Positions 20,641 through 32,550 of a stretch of 64,000 nt of DNA are shown here, in pieces. Both the position numbers and the translations under genes were made by a program. The notes beneath the pieces are model-generated. The model worked only from the letters and a program-made list of their open reading frames with translations. It searched no databases and was not told the DNA's origin. Position 1 is the stretch's first letter. Each line of letters starts with the position of its first letter. Source of the DNA: Atherinomorus stipes (Eukaryota; Chordata; Actinopteri; Atheriniformes; Atherinidae); assembly GCA_023101725.1 (NCBI GenBank), contig JALJCO010010201.1:186001-250000 (forward strand), in the 5' to 3' direction.

Positions 20641-23446
20641 ATGGCTGAATTACCTCATACGCATGTCATTCAGCTCTGCAGAGGCCTGGTAACGAGACAT
20701 TCATTTGATTAAGGTGTTTTGGAGAAAGGATGTATCTAAAAGTTGCAGGATCGTAGCTCTTGAGGACTAGTGTGCAGCCTTGGTGTGTAGGAATATATTT
20801 TACCACACATTGGGGTGGCCAAGTTTGGTCCTTCCTGGGATGATTGATATCCTGTACAATTTAACATTGCTTTGTTTTATACCCCCGGACACGCCCTCCA
20901 TTATGACTAGCTATATAATTATTTTTCATATATTTCATTACTGTTTCTTTTATTATTATTATGTTACATTTGACTTAAAGACAAACTGTGTTATCACTGC
21001 AACGATGGTTGCCAGTCATTAAAATGCTATTTTCTTCAGAACAAAGCACAAAATGGAAAAGAATAAATACATAATATGGTTCAGAAGGACTCAACTGATA
21101 AACTGTAGTTCATCGCTGCAGATAAACAACCAACTGCAGATAAACCCGAACACCGGTGCCTACCTTAACAATTCCCTGGTGATTGACTCCATGCCGCCTC
21201 CTACTGCACCTATATCTGCATCTTCCCCCTTATTTCCACATACACAGTAGTCCACGTCTTTGTGGTCAGTGCAGAGAAGGTGTTGTGGTCGAGGTGTCCA
21301 GTTTTACACAGGTGACTGCACCCAGGCCAATCGCAGGTGCTTCTTCATGGGAAACCAGTAAAAACTTATTCGTTGTCTAGGAGAGTTCTTCTTCATCAAT
21401 TAAAGCAGTCAAACATGCAAAAAGTGTCAGGCATTGTTGTAATTAACTCCGTAAAGACCAGTCTCTATTCTGTCTCAGTGGACTTCCAAAGCTTCCAAAG
21501 ACCATCAAGGACAGTTACAAACATGCGCAAGTGACATTTGCACAAGTTACGAAAATCGTCCATTCAAAAAAGCTATCTCTGAAGAATCCGTTCAATTTTG
21601 CCTTTTTAAAACATCTAGGTAAATAGTTGTGGTGAATATAAAAAAGATCATTAAATTAGTTTGATATTTAAATAACCAATTTTAAAAAAACATTTTTGAA
21701 TAAATAATAATAATGATGTTAGAGTTTAAAGGGAGTTGGTTGATACTTGAATTGTTTTGTGAATAAAGATATTTTAAAGTCTCGTAAAACATGGTGTCAA
21801 AAAACTATGGTTCCATACAAAGGGTTATTTTATATTTTTTCAGAATTAATTGTCAAAATAGATCAAACTACAAAAATTGCTTAGAAGTGGTGGTACCAAT
21901 TACATTTCCAAATAAATTTAAGATGGCTGTAAATGAGCTTGTTTTTTCAAACTTAAACACCAAAATATTATTCTCTAAGGATTTTAAGTTGGGGAGAAAT
22001 AATTGCTTGAAATTCTGTTTTGGGGTTTCAAGGCATAGTTTGATCATCTAATCACACTTCCCATTCCTCTGAATGTGGAGAAAAATATTGTTTTACTTAT
22101 TCTTTATATTGTGTTATACACAATTCAGTTATGTATAATCATTATTTAATTATAATATTTGAATTTAAAAAAAGAAAATTTTGAAAGTAAAAAGTCAATT
22201 GCGTTCAGTAACTCATTGTCAACTAATTCTGACAGCTAAACCTAACTTAATGATCCCTAAATGCCACAAGCAGTCAATTTTTTTTTCTTTTTTATTTCCA
22301 AGGCCTCAGGCTTGTTCCTTAATTTATGTAATTGTGACCAGTCACCAATTAAAAACTGCCAAAAATAATCTATGGCTATGCTTATTGAGATGGACACATC
22401 TAATTAAACTCCTAATAGGAAAAACATAATTAAATTTATTAGGAAAATGCACTTTTCCCCATTTTCTCTCAAATTTATAGGGATATTTGAAATTCTTTGT
22501 CCAAAATTGATCAAATCTTAATTTCACCCAAAATAAGCAGACATACTGAAACATTGCCCATTTATTTCTGCACAAGTCACATCAGGCTGCCAGTCTTGTC
22601 TTTTACACATCCTACCGTATGCGCCGCCATCTGGGGATGCTTTCTCCTCCCAGTGTTTCATCTTTTTTTTCCCCCTTTTTCCCTTATTCCTTTCCCTGTC
22701 TCTCTATCTGTTCTTATGGAAGTGTTAACTGTGAATTTTCTCCTCTATATTGCTGTGGGTCTCAGGTGAGAGCCCTCTCCTTCTGTAGACTTGGCTGTTT
22801 CCTTTGAGCTCCCCCTTTTTCATTCTTTGTAAGGCTCCCCATCTCTCTCTGGGAATATGTTAATTGCTTCTGGACACCAATCAGTGTTCATTAAAGAGGG
22901 CTGTATTCACCACGGCAGATGCTCTTTCACCATGTGGCAATATGTGTTCTTTGTTTTATTGTAAGAAAGCTATCTGGAGAGCTGAAGATGACATGTATGT
23001 AATTACTTCTCATTTTTGTTTTCATTTGCAAATATGTTCACTTTTTCAATGAAACACTTATTATTATTATCTAAACATGATGAACCTCCCACATCAAAAT
23101 AATATAACAGTGATTTTCACCAACTAATTGCAGTTGACTGATCAAAATGAGCTGATAATTTATGGTTCGTTCAGTTTTTTTTTTTTTAGATTAAACAGAG
23201 AAAAATACAGTAACACTTTTTGCACTGCCTCCTGTATATTAAACATGATGATATATATTTTCTCCCTGTGTATTAAAGTTATGAAGAAGCCGTGTGTAAT
23301 ATTTCATAATCACCAGTCTTGATGATCACCCCAATACCACAAAAAAAAATCTAATTAAGTCTCTAAGCGCAAATAGCTTAGTGATTCGAGAACAGTGAGA
23401 CTTTAACATGCTATAGTTCCAGTAAACAAAAACCTGGAAAAATTTG
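20641..23446. other. No recognised gene
   Basis: Mainly single-copy-looking sequence. Several ORFs of 60-92 codons (20780-21022, 21791-22051, 22497-22769) lack domains or splice context. The stretch around 22865-23045 is ordered enough to be a conserved non-coding candidate. Confidence 0.4.
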
Positions 23447-23471
23447 GGTGAACTTTTGATCGGTAGTGTAT
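23447..23471 (-). repeat. Terminal fragment of the CACTACCG...CAAAAGTT element
   Basis: GTGAACTTTTGATCGGTAGT is the inverted form of the end seen at 3803-3830. No internal part or partner end is evident. Confidence 0.4.
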
Positions 23472-24854
23472 AATTTTGTCTCTAATACATGTGTCAGGCA
23501 ATAAAGGTTTAAACCATCTGTGGTTTGATGCAGGATTACATTTCAGGGACATCTGTAAACCCCAATCTGCAAAATTTCAAACGACCTCTTTCAAGGGATA
23601 TTTAGGAAGTACTTTGTAATCACTGCAATTTATTGAGAGCAAAAATATTCTTGGAATCAATCCAAAATTGCTAAAACACTGAATTTTAATTCACAATGGA
23701 AAGCTTTGTGGTGGCATTAGAGTGTGAGGAAGTGATCAGCTAAGCTATCAATACTCATTCCATGCAGACCATACTTGTTCAAACCTAAGGTGATGCCTTC
23801 AGCTGTAGTTGCATGTGATGAATTAACTGACAGGTCAGTTGAATTAGCCTCTTAGATTTCTTGTATAGGTTACATTGTAAGATTATCCTGAGTTAGTATC
23901 AACTCAACAGCCACAAGTCTGTGAATATAAGAGAAAAAAAAAGGTCTTAGGAGGTCCCAGGGTTGATTTAGCAGTTGCAGAGACAATAACCTAGAAATAA
24001 ACCAGAAATAAATTAATTCTACCTCTTCAACAAAAGATATGAAGTTTTTCTAGATTTTATTTGCCAATGGTCACAAAAAATGACTAGGCTTCATAACTCT
24101 TTCTCAGCTCTTATGTTGGTGAAATAATGAAGGTGAAACCATCTAAAGGGCATTTCTTGTGGACAGTGAAGTGACTGATATGTGCAAGTCTGGATCTAAA
24201 CTTTATTCATCCACATTTAATGCTAAATGTGGTCACAAGGGCTTCTTTTTGGGTCAACTCCATTAAGAGTTCAGCTCATCATCTGATGATTGGGCTGTGG
24301 TCTGATTAGTGCATTCATGTCCAGGTAGAATATATTATACCAGACTAGTATCTGGCTCCATGTGACCTCAACTGTCATTAGTGTCCTGATGCCCAAAGGG
24401 TTGGATTTCTTTTACTCTTCTTCACTACTTGTTCTTTCATCCACTGTGTGATTCCCCACTTTCCATCACATTGTCCATCAGTTAGGTCTAATTATCTTCT
24501 AACCCCTCAGGATCGTCGGGCAGATGAACAGGTAGGAACATATCCTATAAAAGGTATATTAATAGGTAGATATTATAACTTTTTTTTTTCATTTATCACG
24601 TATTCCAGTCTCCAGAGCTCAAATAGGTCTCAGTCCCATATTTTATGTCTTCAGGCTCATGATGAATGGCCTTTTTTTTCCCTTCAACATGAGATGTGCA
24701 TGGTGGATTCTGGATGGTGAAGTAAAGCAAATGGATGCCCAGGCCTATATTTTCACTTTTTTTTTTTTTTTGTATTTGTCTGAAGACTAAACTTAAGATA
24801 CATAATCATGTTATTCTGTAAAGCATAAGCCTTGTTTCTGCATTATTAACCAAC
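23472..24854. other. No recognised gene or repeat
   Basis: AT-rich, single-copy-looking sequence with short poly-T tracts near 24580 and 24758. Confidence 0.4.
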
Positions 24855-25888
24855 TTAAAGGAGCTGTATCATGCTTTTCAAACATTCCGAAAGCTAATTT
24901 CAGGCATATAAGCTAAATATGTTCCCCTCACCACTATAGGTAACTGATTTGGTGTTAAATATGAGGTGAAGTAAAGCACTGCACTGAACCATTGAAGCTC
25001 TCGACCAATTGACATGCTTGTATGCCCATTTCATGACATTATTCCACAACAGTCAGAATCTGAAGGGTAACAAATTTTTGTACACCAGCCTTGTAATGCA
25101 CGTGGATATATTTGTAAACACTGATGGATGATCAGACTCCGATCGATGGAATAAAATGGGTTACCTACTGTATGGAGCTGTATGCACTCAACCCAGATTT
25201 GGTATGGAGTTGGGAGTACATGCAGTACCACAGAGCACCCTGACAAGTAAGTAAATTAGCTAAGAAGTCATAGGTTAGCATTGAGCTGGGATATGCTTTC
25301 ACTCACCGGTGTTGTCTGTCTGTCCATGAGGCATTTTTATTGTGGGAACTGCGTCAGGTTTCAGAAGTAATCCCCGAGAAAAAACACTTTACTGCCTGAG
25401 ATTCATGAAGCTGTCAGGAGTAAAGTTCATAGAGAAAGCCGAGGTTTTTTCTGCTCCTGAAGACAGAATCTAACCACTTCTGGTGAGTCAATCCAATGTC
25501 CGGTACAACAAATAAGCTCCCACACCGAACGCAACTGCATTTTTTCAAACTTGCCTTCATCTAGAGCTAACAAATGCAAAAAAATTTAAAAAATGAAAAT
25601 TTGAAAAGCTTTACTTATGAACTGTGAAGCAAAATTCTGTTGGCTGAGTGCTGCCCATCTCAGAGAAAGTCTTCTGGCAGGTTGTTGGCTTCTTCCTCAA
25701 CAATACCTGTGGGTATTTCTAAGGCAGTCATTGGAAAGAAGCTAACATTTTGTCTCATAATCCCTATAGATTCTCTCAAATATGCATAGATGAAGAAAAA
25801 TAATGCCTTACATGAAGCTTTTGAGGAAATAATCCACTAACATGGTTAGAAGCTCATATAAGTCCATTTTTTATGATAGGGCTCCTTT
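24855..25888. mobile_element. Terminal-inverted-repeat element, ~1.03 kb, family unknown
   Basis: The left end is TTAAAGGAGCTGTATCATGC; the right end, inverted, is AAAGGAGCCCTATCAT (25873-25888). No transposase is visible in about 1 kb, so it is non-autonomous. The same end occurs beside the DIRS element at 4765. Confidence 0.5.
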
Positions 25889-26215
25889 GAAATAATATTT
25901 AAATTCTAGGAAGCCATTTTTAAAGGCGTTTCGCCTGCAATGTCACAGGCCACATTGTCAAGAAAGCTTCAGCTGACAGTAATTTGATGTTGGTGCATGG
26001 GACTGAAGTGATACACCAGTGGTTCCCTTATCCAAAAGTTGTCAGTTCCGTTTGAAGCCTCGGAAGATGATGTGTCCATATCAGCTTCCTATTTGGATCA
26101 GCTTATGTATCTGCTGGAGGAATAATGAAGACTGCATTAGCAGTCTTCAAATTTCTAGTTAGCTAATGCTATTTTATCACCTCAGGTGGTGGTTTAACAT
26201 GTTACTAGGGATGTC

Positions 26216-26936
26216 CAAAATTATTATTAACCTACCGACATTATCTGCCAATACTGGCATTAAAATATATGGGAAAATATTGGTATAGTTTTTTTTAACC
26301 AATATTTTTAAATACTAAATCTTGCGAGACTTTTTAAAATAAAATCTTACTTGATTTAGTTGTTCCGCAACGAAATCTCACAAGATCTTGTTCTATGAGC
26401 AGAGCATATAAAAATTCCCCGTTATCCTGGAAGAACTTCATATCCCAGCATTCCTTTCAGAGGTCATGTGACTACGGTGCAGCTGCGGCTGCTACAGACT
26501 GACTTGCTTTAAAGTTGCTTATAACATATCTGGTTTTGAGTTGTTAGCAAGTTGGGAAATTGTTTGAAATGGAAAACAATGTTGATGAAATGTTTGTTCT
26601 GAGTTAGCACTTGTGTTGCTGTGGCTGTTTTTAAAGTGCAAAAGTAAAGTTGTATTGTATTGTCATTGTAATTAGCCACATGTTGGCTAATACCTGCTAG
26701 TATCTGATATATGGCAGCCAGATGTCCAAAACGAACTCATCTGGCTGAGTATAGGATATTTTGGGATCTTTGTTCTCAGAGCAGAGTATAGTTGTATTTC
26801 TCAAAATATGAGAGATACAACCTCACAGTTCTCTGCATATATCGGTTTCGGTTGATATTGGATATCGGAATTGAAGAGTTGGACAATATCGGATATCTGT
26901 AAAAAAAAAAAAAAAAGCCAATATCGAACATCCTTA
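26216..26936. mobile_element. hAT-like MITE, ~720 bp
   Basis: The left end is TAGGGATGTCC. The right end inverted is TAAGGATGTTCGATATTGGC. GATATCGG-type subterminal repeats lie near 26840-26900, the usual hAT arrangement. The left flank CATGTTAC and a right-side CATGTTCC (26943-26950) could be an 8-bp target duplication displaced by six bases. No transposase frame is present. Confidence 0.55.
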
Positions 26937-26986
26937 TGTATACATGTTCCTGCAAACTATCTTTTTCTTTCTTTTTATTTCTTATC

Positions 26987-27529
26987 TAAAGGTAGAGTCC
27001 TAAGTCCCCCCACCGTTTCTGTTTGCAAACAACAGTATTCAAACTGAGCGCTACTCGTCCCTCTCAGGCTAATGGCCGCCTCGTTTTCAGCCTATTCAGT
27101 TTCAAGCCTCTCCTTCAGAGCTCAGCAGCGGGTAAAAGCCAAGCTAATATTAACCCTGGTTTTCCACCTTGCATTGTCTAAAGGTCTTACCTTTTTCTTC
27201 GGTGCATCCGCCGTTTTTCTTTCTTTCTTTTTTTTTCCCCTTCAAGAGTTCGAGTGACTGACATCTGCTCCAATCACGAGCTTATTCCCATACAGCGTCA
27301 TGTCCTTAGCTCTGTCATTGGCTGGCGATATAAACAGAAATCTCCACCCAGAAACGTCCCGACCACAACAAAACAAAGCTAAAGAGCAGATTACAGGTGG
27401 GGGAGAGAGAATTGCATTCAAACGCACCACTGCACGCGAGTAGAGGCCCAAAGGCACGGTTTGAGACGGATTTCACTTGCACAAGTCTAACATTTATTTT
27501 CAGGGGGGAAACGTCGGACTCTACCTTTA
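26987..27529. mobile_element. MITE with TAAAGGTAGAGTCC ends, 543 bp
   Basis: Perfect 14-bp inverted ends, TAAAGGTAGAGTCC and GGACTCTACCTTTA. The interior is more CpG-rich than the flanks and holds only short chance ORFs (27072-27257, 27242-27457). It abuts a minus-strand LINE tail that starts at 27530. Confidence 0.65.
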
Positions 27530-27607
27530 ACCTTTATTTATCCAGGAAAAGTCCCATTGAGATTAAAAACCTCTTTTCCCAGGGAGTCCTGGCCAAGAGG
27601 CAGCAAT
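27530..27607 (-). mobile_element. LINE 3' tail
   Basis: On the minus strand this reads CTTGGCCAGGACTCCCTGGG, then AATCTCAATGGGACTTTTCC and TGGATAAATAAAGG, a very common fish LINE 3' end with an AATAAA signal. Only the tail survives. Confidence 0.6.
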
Positions 27608-28084
27608 TATAAATTACATGACAATATAAAAGATATACAATAAAAATAATCAAAAGCTTTTCATTTGGATCAACACAATTAAAAGATTTGCATATGGTGT
27701 CAGACATGTAACTTTTAAAATTGTATTCTCCTAGATAAAATACAGAATTAACATTTTTTGTGTGAATTTACACAGACAGGAATTTACAAATGTTTATTTA
27801 TGTACAACTTTAGATGAGTACACAAACGTACTTGAAAATACAAATCCCAATTGATAGCTGTCTCACACCATATTTGCATCACGTAATTGTTTCACAAACT
27901 ATGGGAAGACTTGGCTTGAAAAAAGATGAACACAGTTAATTGGTTAGCAACTGGTCTGTTTAATTGCATGTATCATATACACTTGCACACGCACAAAGAG
28001 AATAAAATGGTGGCTCGCATGTCAGTCATCCAGATGGAACACTTCACTCTGGCTTTTAACCGTCACTTGAAACCATCAACACAT

Positions 28085-28342
28085 GTCAAGTAGAACTTTA
28101 TTCGTCCCCAGAGGAGCAATTAGTTTGACAGCAGGAGGAACACAAGGTAAAAACACAAAGGGTAGAATATAATGATACAGAATGTATTGAGGGAAAAAAA
28201 GGAACCAAAGTAAATAGTCCATCTAAGAAACCAATAGCCATTGTGAATTAAATTTACAACTCAGAAACTCAGGTGATTGAATATCCTTACAAAATATACA
28301 TCAAATAAACTTTCAAATTATTGTAACAAATATATATCTATC

Positions 28343-28417
<75 letters not shown>

Positions 28418-28475
28418 GAAAAATAATTTATCCCAGGAGGGAAATTCATTATTGTAAAAGGCTGTCTCTTTTTTT
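28085..28475 (-). mobile_element. Two LINE 3' tails around a (TA)n tract
   Basis: 28089-28150 read in reverse gives GCTCCTCTGGGGACGAATAA and AGTTCTAC. 28418-28460 read in reverse gives GAATTTCCCTCCTGGGATAA. Both are typical fish LINE 3' ends. A (TA)n microsatellite lies between them and probably grew from the tail of the second. Confidence 0.5.
28345..28412. repeat. (TA)n microsatellite
   Basis: About 68 bp of TA with a few interruptions at the left edge. It encodes the Ile/Tyr repeat in a reverse ORF, which is not a gene. Confidence 0.95.
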
Positions 28476-29240
28476 TTATTTCAAACAATATGGTTATATA
28501 TATTGAACTATGTCTTGAAAAAAAGAAAGCTAATGCATACATACTGTGTTTCATAATATACATAAAATAAAAAGAAATCAATTTCGATCTTCTAAAATCA
28601 TGCCAAGGTTTTCATTTACAAGAGGCTAATTAGTTGTCAAGTTTTTACCAGTGTAACAGCAGAGTAAATGGATGTCTGAAGGTTATACCTCACAAAGAAA
28701 ACTGAGATAATGGGAGGAAGACAGCAAAAGTCCTGGTGGGAGTGTAATCTTTGGGAGCTGTTAGATCAGATTTAATGCACAGCCTTATGGGCAGTGGCCA
28801 AAGCCAGAGAGCATTTCTACAATATAACTAGTTCATTTTTCTGCAAGACAAAAAGAAAAGATCTCTTCAAGATGAAACTTCTCTAAGGAATATCAACACA
28901 GTGGTGATTATGGTCCATTCCAGATGTACCAGAGATCATTGACTGACCTGCTTTTAATAAGAAAAAAAAATACTCATTATATCCATTAATTAGTCCAGTC
29001 CAGTGGGATTTGTGGTATTAGAGTTGTATGTCTAGGTTGCTGGATACATGTCACACATGCTTAATTTCAGTTAAATGTACAGCACATGCTGATGTTCCTA
29101 TATCCAAAGCTAATTACTACAAGGCAGAATGTAGAAGTCAAACTAATTAAGAACATAACAGAATATCAGTATCTCTTCTGGGTTTTTTTTCTTCAAATTG
29201 GACAGTGTAAGTAGGTTTACATAGTTAAAATGTCATTTAT
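28476..29240. other. No recognised gene or repeat
   Basis: AT-rich, single-copy-looking sequence. Confidence 0.4.
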
Positions 29241-29715
29241 TATGTAAGGGATAAAGTATGGGACGCAGGTCATTATGGGGAAATACTGACCGACAGGACG
29301 AATGCAGACCCCGATACGAAGTGGAGGGGTCTGCATCGCCCTGAAGGTCACTAGACATTTCCTTCTCTGCTGTTAGCTGCATGCGTCTTACCACTGGTCT
29401 TCTTTTTGTCTTTTTCATTTTGGGGAGGGTGAATCCATAAACTCGGCCTGAACCCAGTGCTCAAAATCTCCACACTTGCCAAAGACGTTCAAATTACTGT
29501 AATTGGGAAGTCATCCATTTTCTGTCACGAGGTGTCCCTAAAGTACGTGCTCCCTTGCTGTAGTGACTGGACTACTTGCGATGCGGAGGGATATTAGGAT
29601 CACCGCAACACCAGAAGTTAAAAAAAGAAAAAAAAAATGTGTTGCCATTGACAGCAGTCATTATATTGTTACAGCGGTCATTATAATGAAATAATGACCG
29701 CTGGAACGTTGGGAA
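29241..29715. repeat. Possible GGTCATTAT-type MITE
   Basis: AGCGGTCATTATAATGAAAT near 29672-29691 forms a hairpin with the following AATGACCGCT. GGTCATTATGGGG and TACTGACCG recur near 29265-29295. This suggests a small inverted-repeat element, but its outer ends are not clear. Confidence 0.35.
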
Positions 29716-29783
29716 AACCCATTCAAATCAACGGAACATTCAACAGCATTCTAAAGAGCTGTATAATAAGTAGTCATACTATA

Positions 29784-29835
29784 TACATACATACATACAT
29801 ACATCTGCACCCCCCCCCCCCCCTCCCCCCTCCAC
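29784..29835. repeat. (ATAC)n and poly-C tracts
   Basis: A short CATA tetranucleotide run followed by a C-rich tract of about 20 bases. Confidence 0.85.
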
Positions 29836-29934
29836 ACACATTGTCAGTCAGTCCGAAAAGTGAGTACACACTTTTCATTTCATCACCTCTTGTTTTGGGA
29901 GAACACTGAAGAAACTAATCTGGTTCAAAGCATG

Positions 29935-30085
29935 GCTTTACCAACATGGATTGCTGCCAAGACTCATGGCTGCCGGTGTATAAAGTCCCTATGATAAGCG
30001 CTGAAGGAGTGGAGAGGAAGATCAACAAGAAAGGATGGCTGGGAATTGCCCCAGGCTTCACTTCAGTAGGCCAAAAATCAGGGCA
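29935..30085 (+). pseudogene. LINE reverse-transcriptase-region fragment
   Basis: The plus strand encodes AEGVERKINKKGWLGIAPGF then TSVGQKSGQL. This resembles the segment E-x-I-x-R-K-x-x-R-K-W-L-G-x-P found after the RT domain in several fish LINEs. Only about 50 codons are recognisable. It ends where the hAT-like element at 30088 begins. Confidence 0.4.
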
Positions 30086-30087
30086 GC

Positions 30088-31205
30088 TTCAGGGGTGCTA
30101 GCAGAAATCTTTTTAGGGGTGGCCAGAAAAAATAGCAGGGCGGCCAAGGGTTATTAAAGGATAACTTTAATTTCTTTCAACCTGGACTTTATTTCTGGAA
30201 TTTTTACATAGTACGTGCATTTACTCGTCAGTAACATTTCTGCATCACTCTGACTCCTTTGGACGCTATTTAGATTTGTTGTAGATCCGCGTGTATCTAT
30301 ACAATGGCAGTGAAGGGGGCAGAATGAATGGGCCTCTATATAAGGCATTATTTGCAGCAAACTTCCTTAATTTCAAAAATACACTGCAAAAAATCAAATC
30401 TTCTAAGTGTATTTTTCTAATTTCTAATCAAAATATCTCATCACTCAAAATAAGACAAATCACCTAAAGAGCAAGACCAAGCAATCACCTAAAGAGAAAC
30501 ACTCCAGTGAGATATAGGAAATTGTGTTAAGACAAATGCATCTTATTTTAAGAAATATTATAAGAAAATTTCACTTGTTCCATTGGCAGAATCTTTTTTT
30601 TGTTTCTTATTACAAGCAAAAAAAATTTGTTTTTTTTTACTCATTTTAAGAGTGGCCAAGATTTTTTCCCTGGAATAAGGAGTTCAGTGTGTGTCTCTGT
30701 CACAAATCCTTTGTGTCGCAAACAAATGACTTCATAAAACTTCACTATGACAACTTCACTCACACTGAAAACCATAGCCAAAGATGGCGTCAATTGTAAT
30801 GTGAACAAACCAAATGGGGTAATGTGGTGTTGGCCCACTGAGGGCCGGGTTAAGTAGGTGCTGATGTGAAAGGAACATTAGAAACTGGTTGGGGCAGTTC
30901 TTGGTGGAGCCTTCCTATATGAATTTGCATAAGAAAGGGTGAGTTAATTAGGAGTGATAGACCTGTGGGGGACTATGGCAAAACACCAAAGGCAGAAAGT
31001 GGTAGTTCTAGTGTAATATTTTTATTTATTTTATTTTCATCAGCTTTTTATATTTTGACATTCAAATATAAACAAAGCATGCTGCACCATGTTAACAGTA
31101 CATACAAATTTATATAAATGAAAAAAATATAAGTTTTGCAGGGGTGGCCAGCTTTCTGTTAAGGGGGACACTGGCCACCCCTTGGGGGCGTCCTTGGCTT
31201 CATTT
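30088..31205. mobile_element. Probable hAT-like element (GGGGTGGCCA repeats) with nested CACTA MITE
   Basis: The left edge CAGGGGTGCTAGCAG and AGGGGTGGCCAG (near 30114) is mirrored by AGGGGTGGCCAGC and TGGCCACCCCTTGGGGGCGT at 31140-31190. These G-rich inverted blocks resemble a fish hAT family. No transposase is left. A CACTA-like half-element (30382-30652) lies inside. Target duplication is not clear. Confidence 0.4.
30382..30652 (+). mobile_element. CACTA/EnSpm-like MITE, left half
   Basis: Starts CACTGCAAAAAATCAAATC and follows the left arm of the element at 1943-2388 (AAAGAGAAAC, CCAGTGAGATATA, GCATCTTATTTTAAG). The right arm is missing. A local duplication of AATCACCTAAAGAG occurs near 30456-30500. 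Confidence 0.6.
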
Positions 31206-31737
31206 TCCACTTTCATCTGTGGTGGAGGAATGTACAGTAAGGTAGCAAAGTGCTGAGTCGTAATGACATACAGATACTCCCAGGATGAGCAAGTCAGACA
31301 TGCAAGCATCCTCACAAGATCAGGGACACAAGTGGGCAACGGATTTATCTGTTGAACAAGTTAAAAGTATGTTGAAGCTATGTGATATCATTGGAACGCC
31401 ATGCACAGGAAGACAGGGTATTGGAACCTCAGCAATGGGGGAATGCAGGATCCAAGGACAAAAGAGCCACGATCCAGTAAGAAATACAGAAACTGGAGGA
31501 GGAGCGATGCAGAAATTTTGCAACTGAAAAATGTTATTTCATTTTTGTTGTTATGTTCCATGATGGAAAGCCCAATTTATTTATTTTTTTCTTATTTATT
31601 CACCTTTGATTCATACAGGTGATTCCACTGAGACCCAGTGTCTCATTTTAAAGAAAGACCTGTTTCAGCTTCCTTAACCTAATCTGAAGTTTGAAGAGTG
31701 CAAACCTTACCAACCATGAGTTCAGTCATCATTTTCT
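31206..31737. other. No recognised gene
   Basis: An ORF at 31285-31527 (80 codons) has no domain I recognise and no supporting signals. The opposite strand is open over the same bases. Confidence 0.4.
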
Positions 31738-31925
31738 GTCCGTTATCCAGTTCAGGGTCGGGGGGTTGCTGGAGCCTATCCCAGCTATTATCAGGCAAGA
31801 GGCGGGGTACACCCTGGACAGGTCGCCAGTCTGTTGCAGGGCCAACACAGGGAGACAGACAATCATTCACACTCACATTCATTCCTAGGGGCAATTTAGA
31901 GTGATCAATTAACCTAACCATGAGT
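31738..31925 (+). repeat. Widespread fish retroposon fragment (GGTACACCCTGGACAGGTCG)
   Basis: Carries the blocks CTGGAGCCTATCCCAGCT, GGGTACACCCTGGACAGGTC, GGGCCAACACAGGGAGACAG and GGCAATTTAGAGTGATCAAT. These form a very common dispersed repeat in fish genomes, probably an untranslated part of a LINE or its derivatives. The two plus-strand ORFs here are chance. Confidence 0.6.
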
Positions 31926-32550
31926 ATCAATAAATTAATTTTAAAAAAACAAACAAACAAAGGCAAATGAAAGGAAACAAAAGTTAATTGCCATATGCCA
32001 CCCCACTCTGCTGATGTTCTTTGACATCTAAACATGGTAAACAGTTCATTATTTCACATGTTACACTGCTTTTAAAGGAGACTGAAACTCATGACATAAT
32101 TTCCTTGCTTAAAAATTCTGATAATGCTTTTTTTTGGGTGGGGGGTGATGGCGGGGTGGGGGTGTTAAGGCATTTCAGTAAAACAACTTCGTTCAACACT
32201 GCGAGAAAAATCAGCTTTTTACATGTTCTGGAGTAAGACTAATGCAAATGCAATAAAATGCTTCTCCTCCAGCACAAAGGAAAAGCTGGAGGTCAAACAT
32301 GATAACATCCTGCATGTCTGTAAAGTACATCTCGGATTTCCTTCTGAGATGTTCTTGAGAATTTGAAATTTAGAAATCATCATATAATCAGTACCTACTC
32401 CAGACATAAAAAAAAAAAGCAGAACAATAATAATATGGGTAAGTTCATACATACAGTATACAAGAAATTGCAATGGCTTAAACTCCTAGCATCACTAAGA
32501 AAACACTACACTATTGCAATAGCAGTAATAACACCACAACAGGATACTTA
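31926..32550. other. No recognised gene
   Basis: AT-rich, with a G-rich patch near 32135-32165. ORFs at 32021-32236 and 32219-32473 overlap on opposite strands and lack domains. Confidence 0.4.

Noticed and set aside
3803..23471. One large transposon spanning the two CAAAAGTT-type ends at 3803 and 23447
   Set aside because: The distance is about 19.6 kb with several unrelated elements between; the ends are more likely independent fragments.
31285..31527. 80-codon ORF with mixed composition
   Set aside because: No domain, the opposite strand is also open, and no splice or polyadenylation signals support it.
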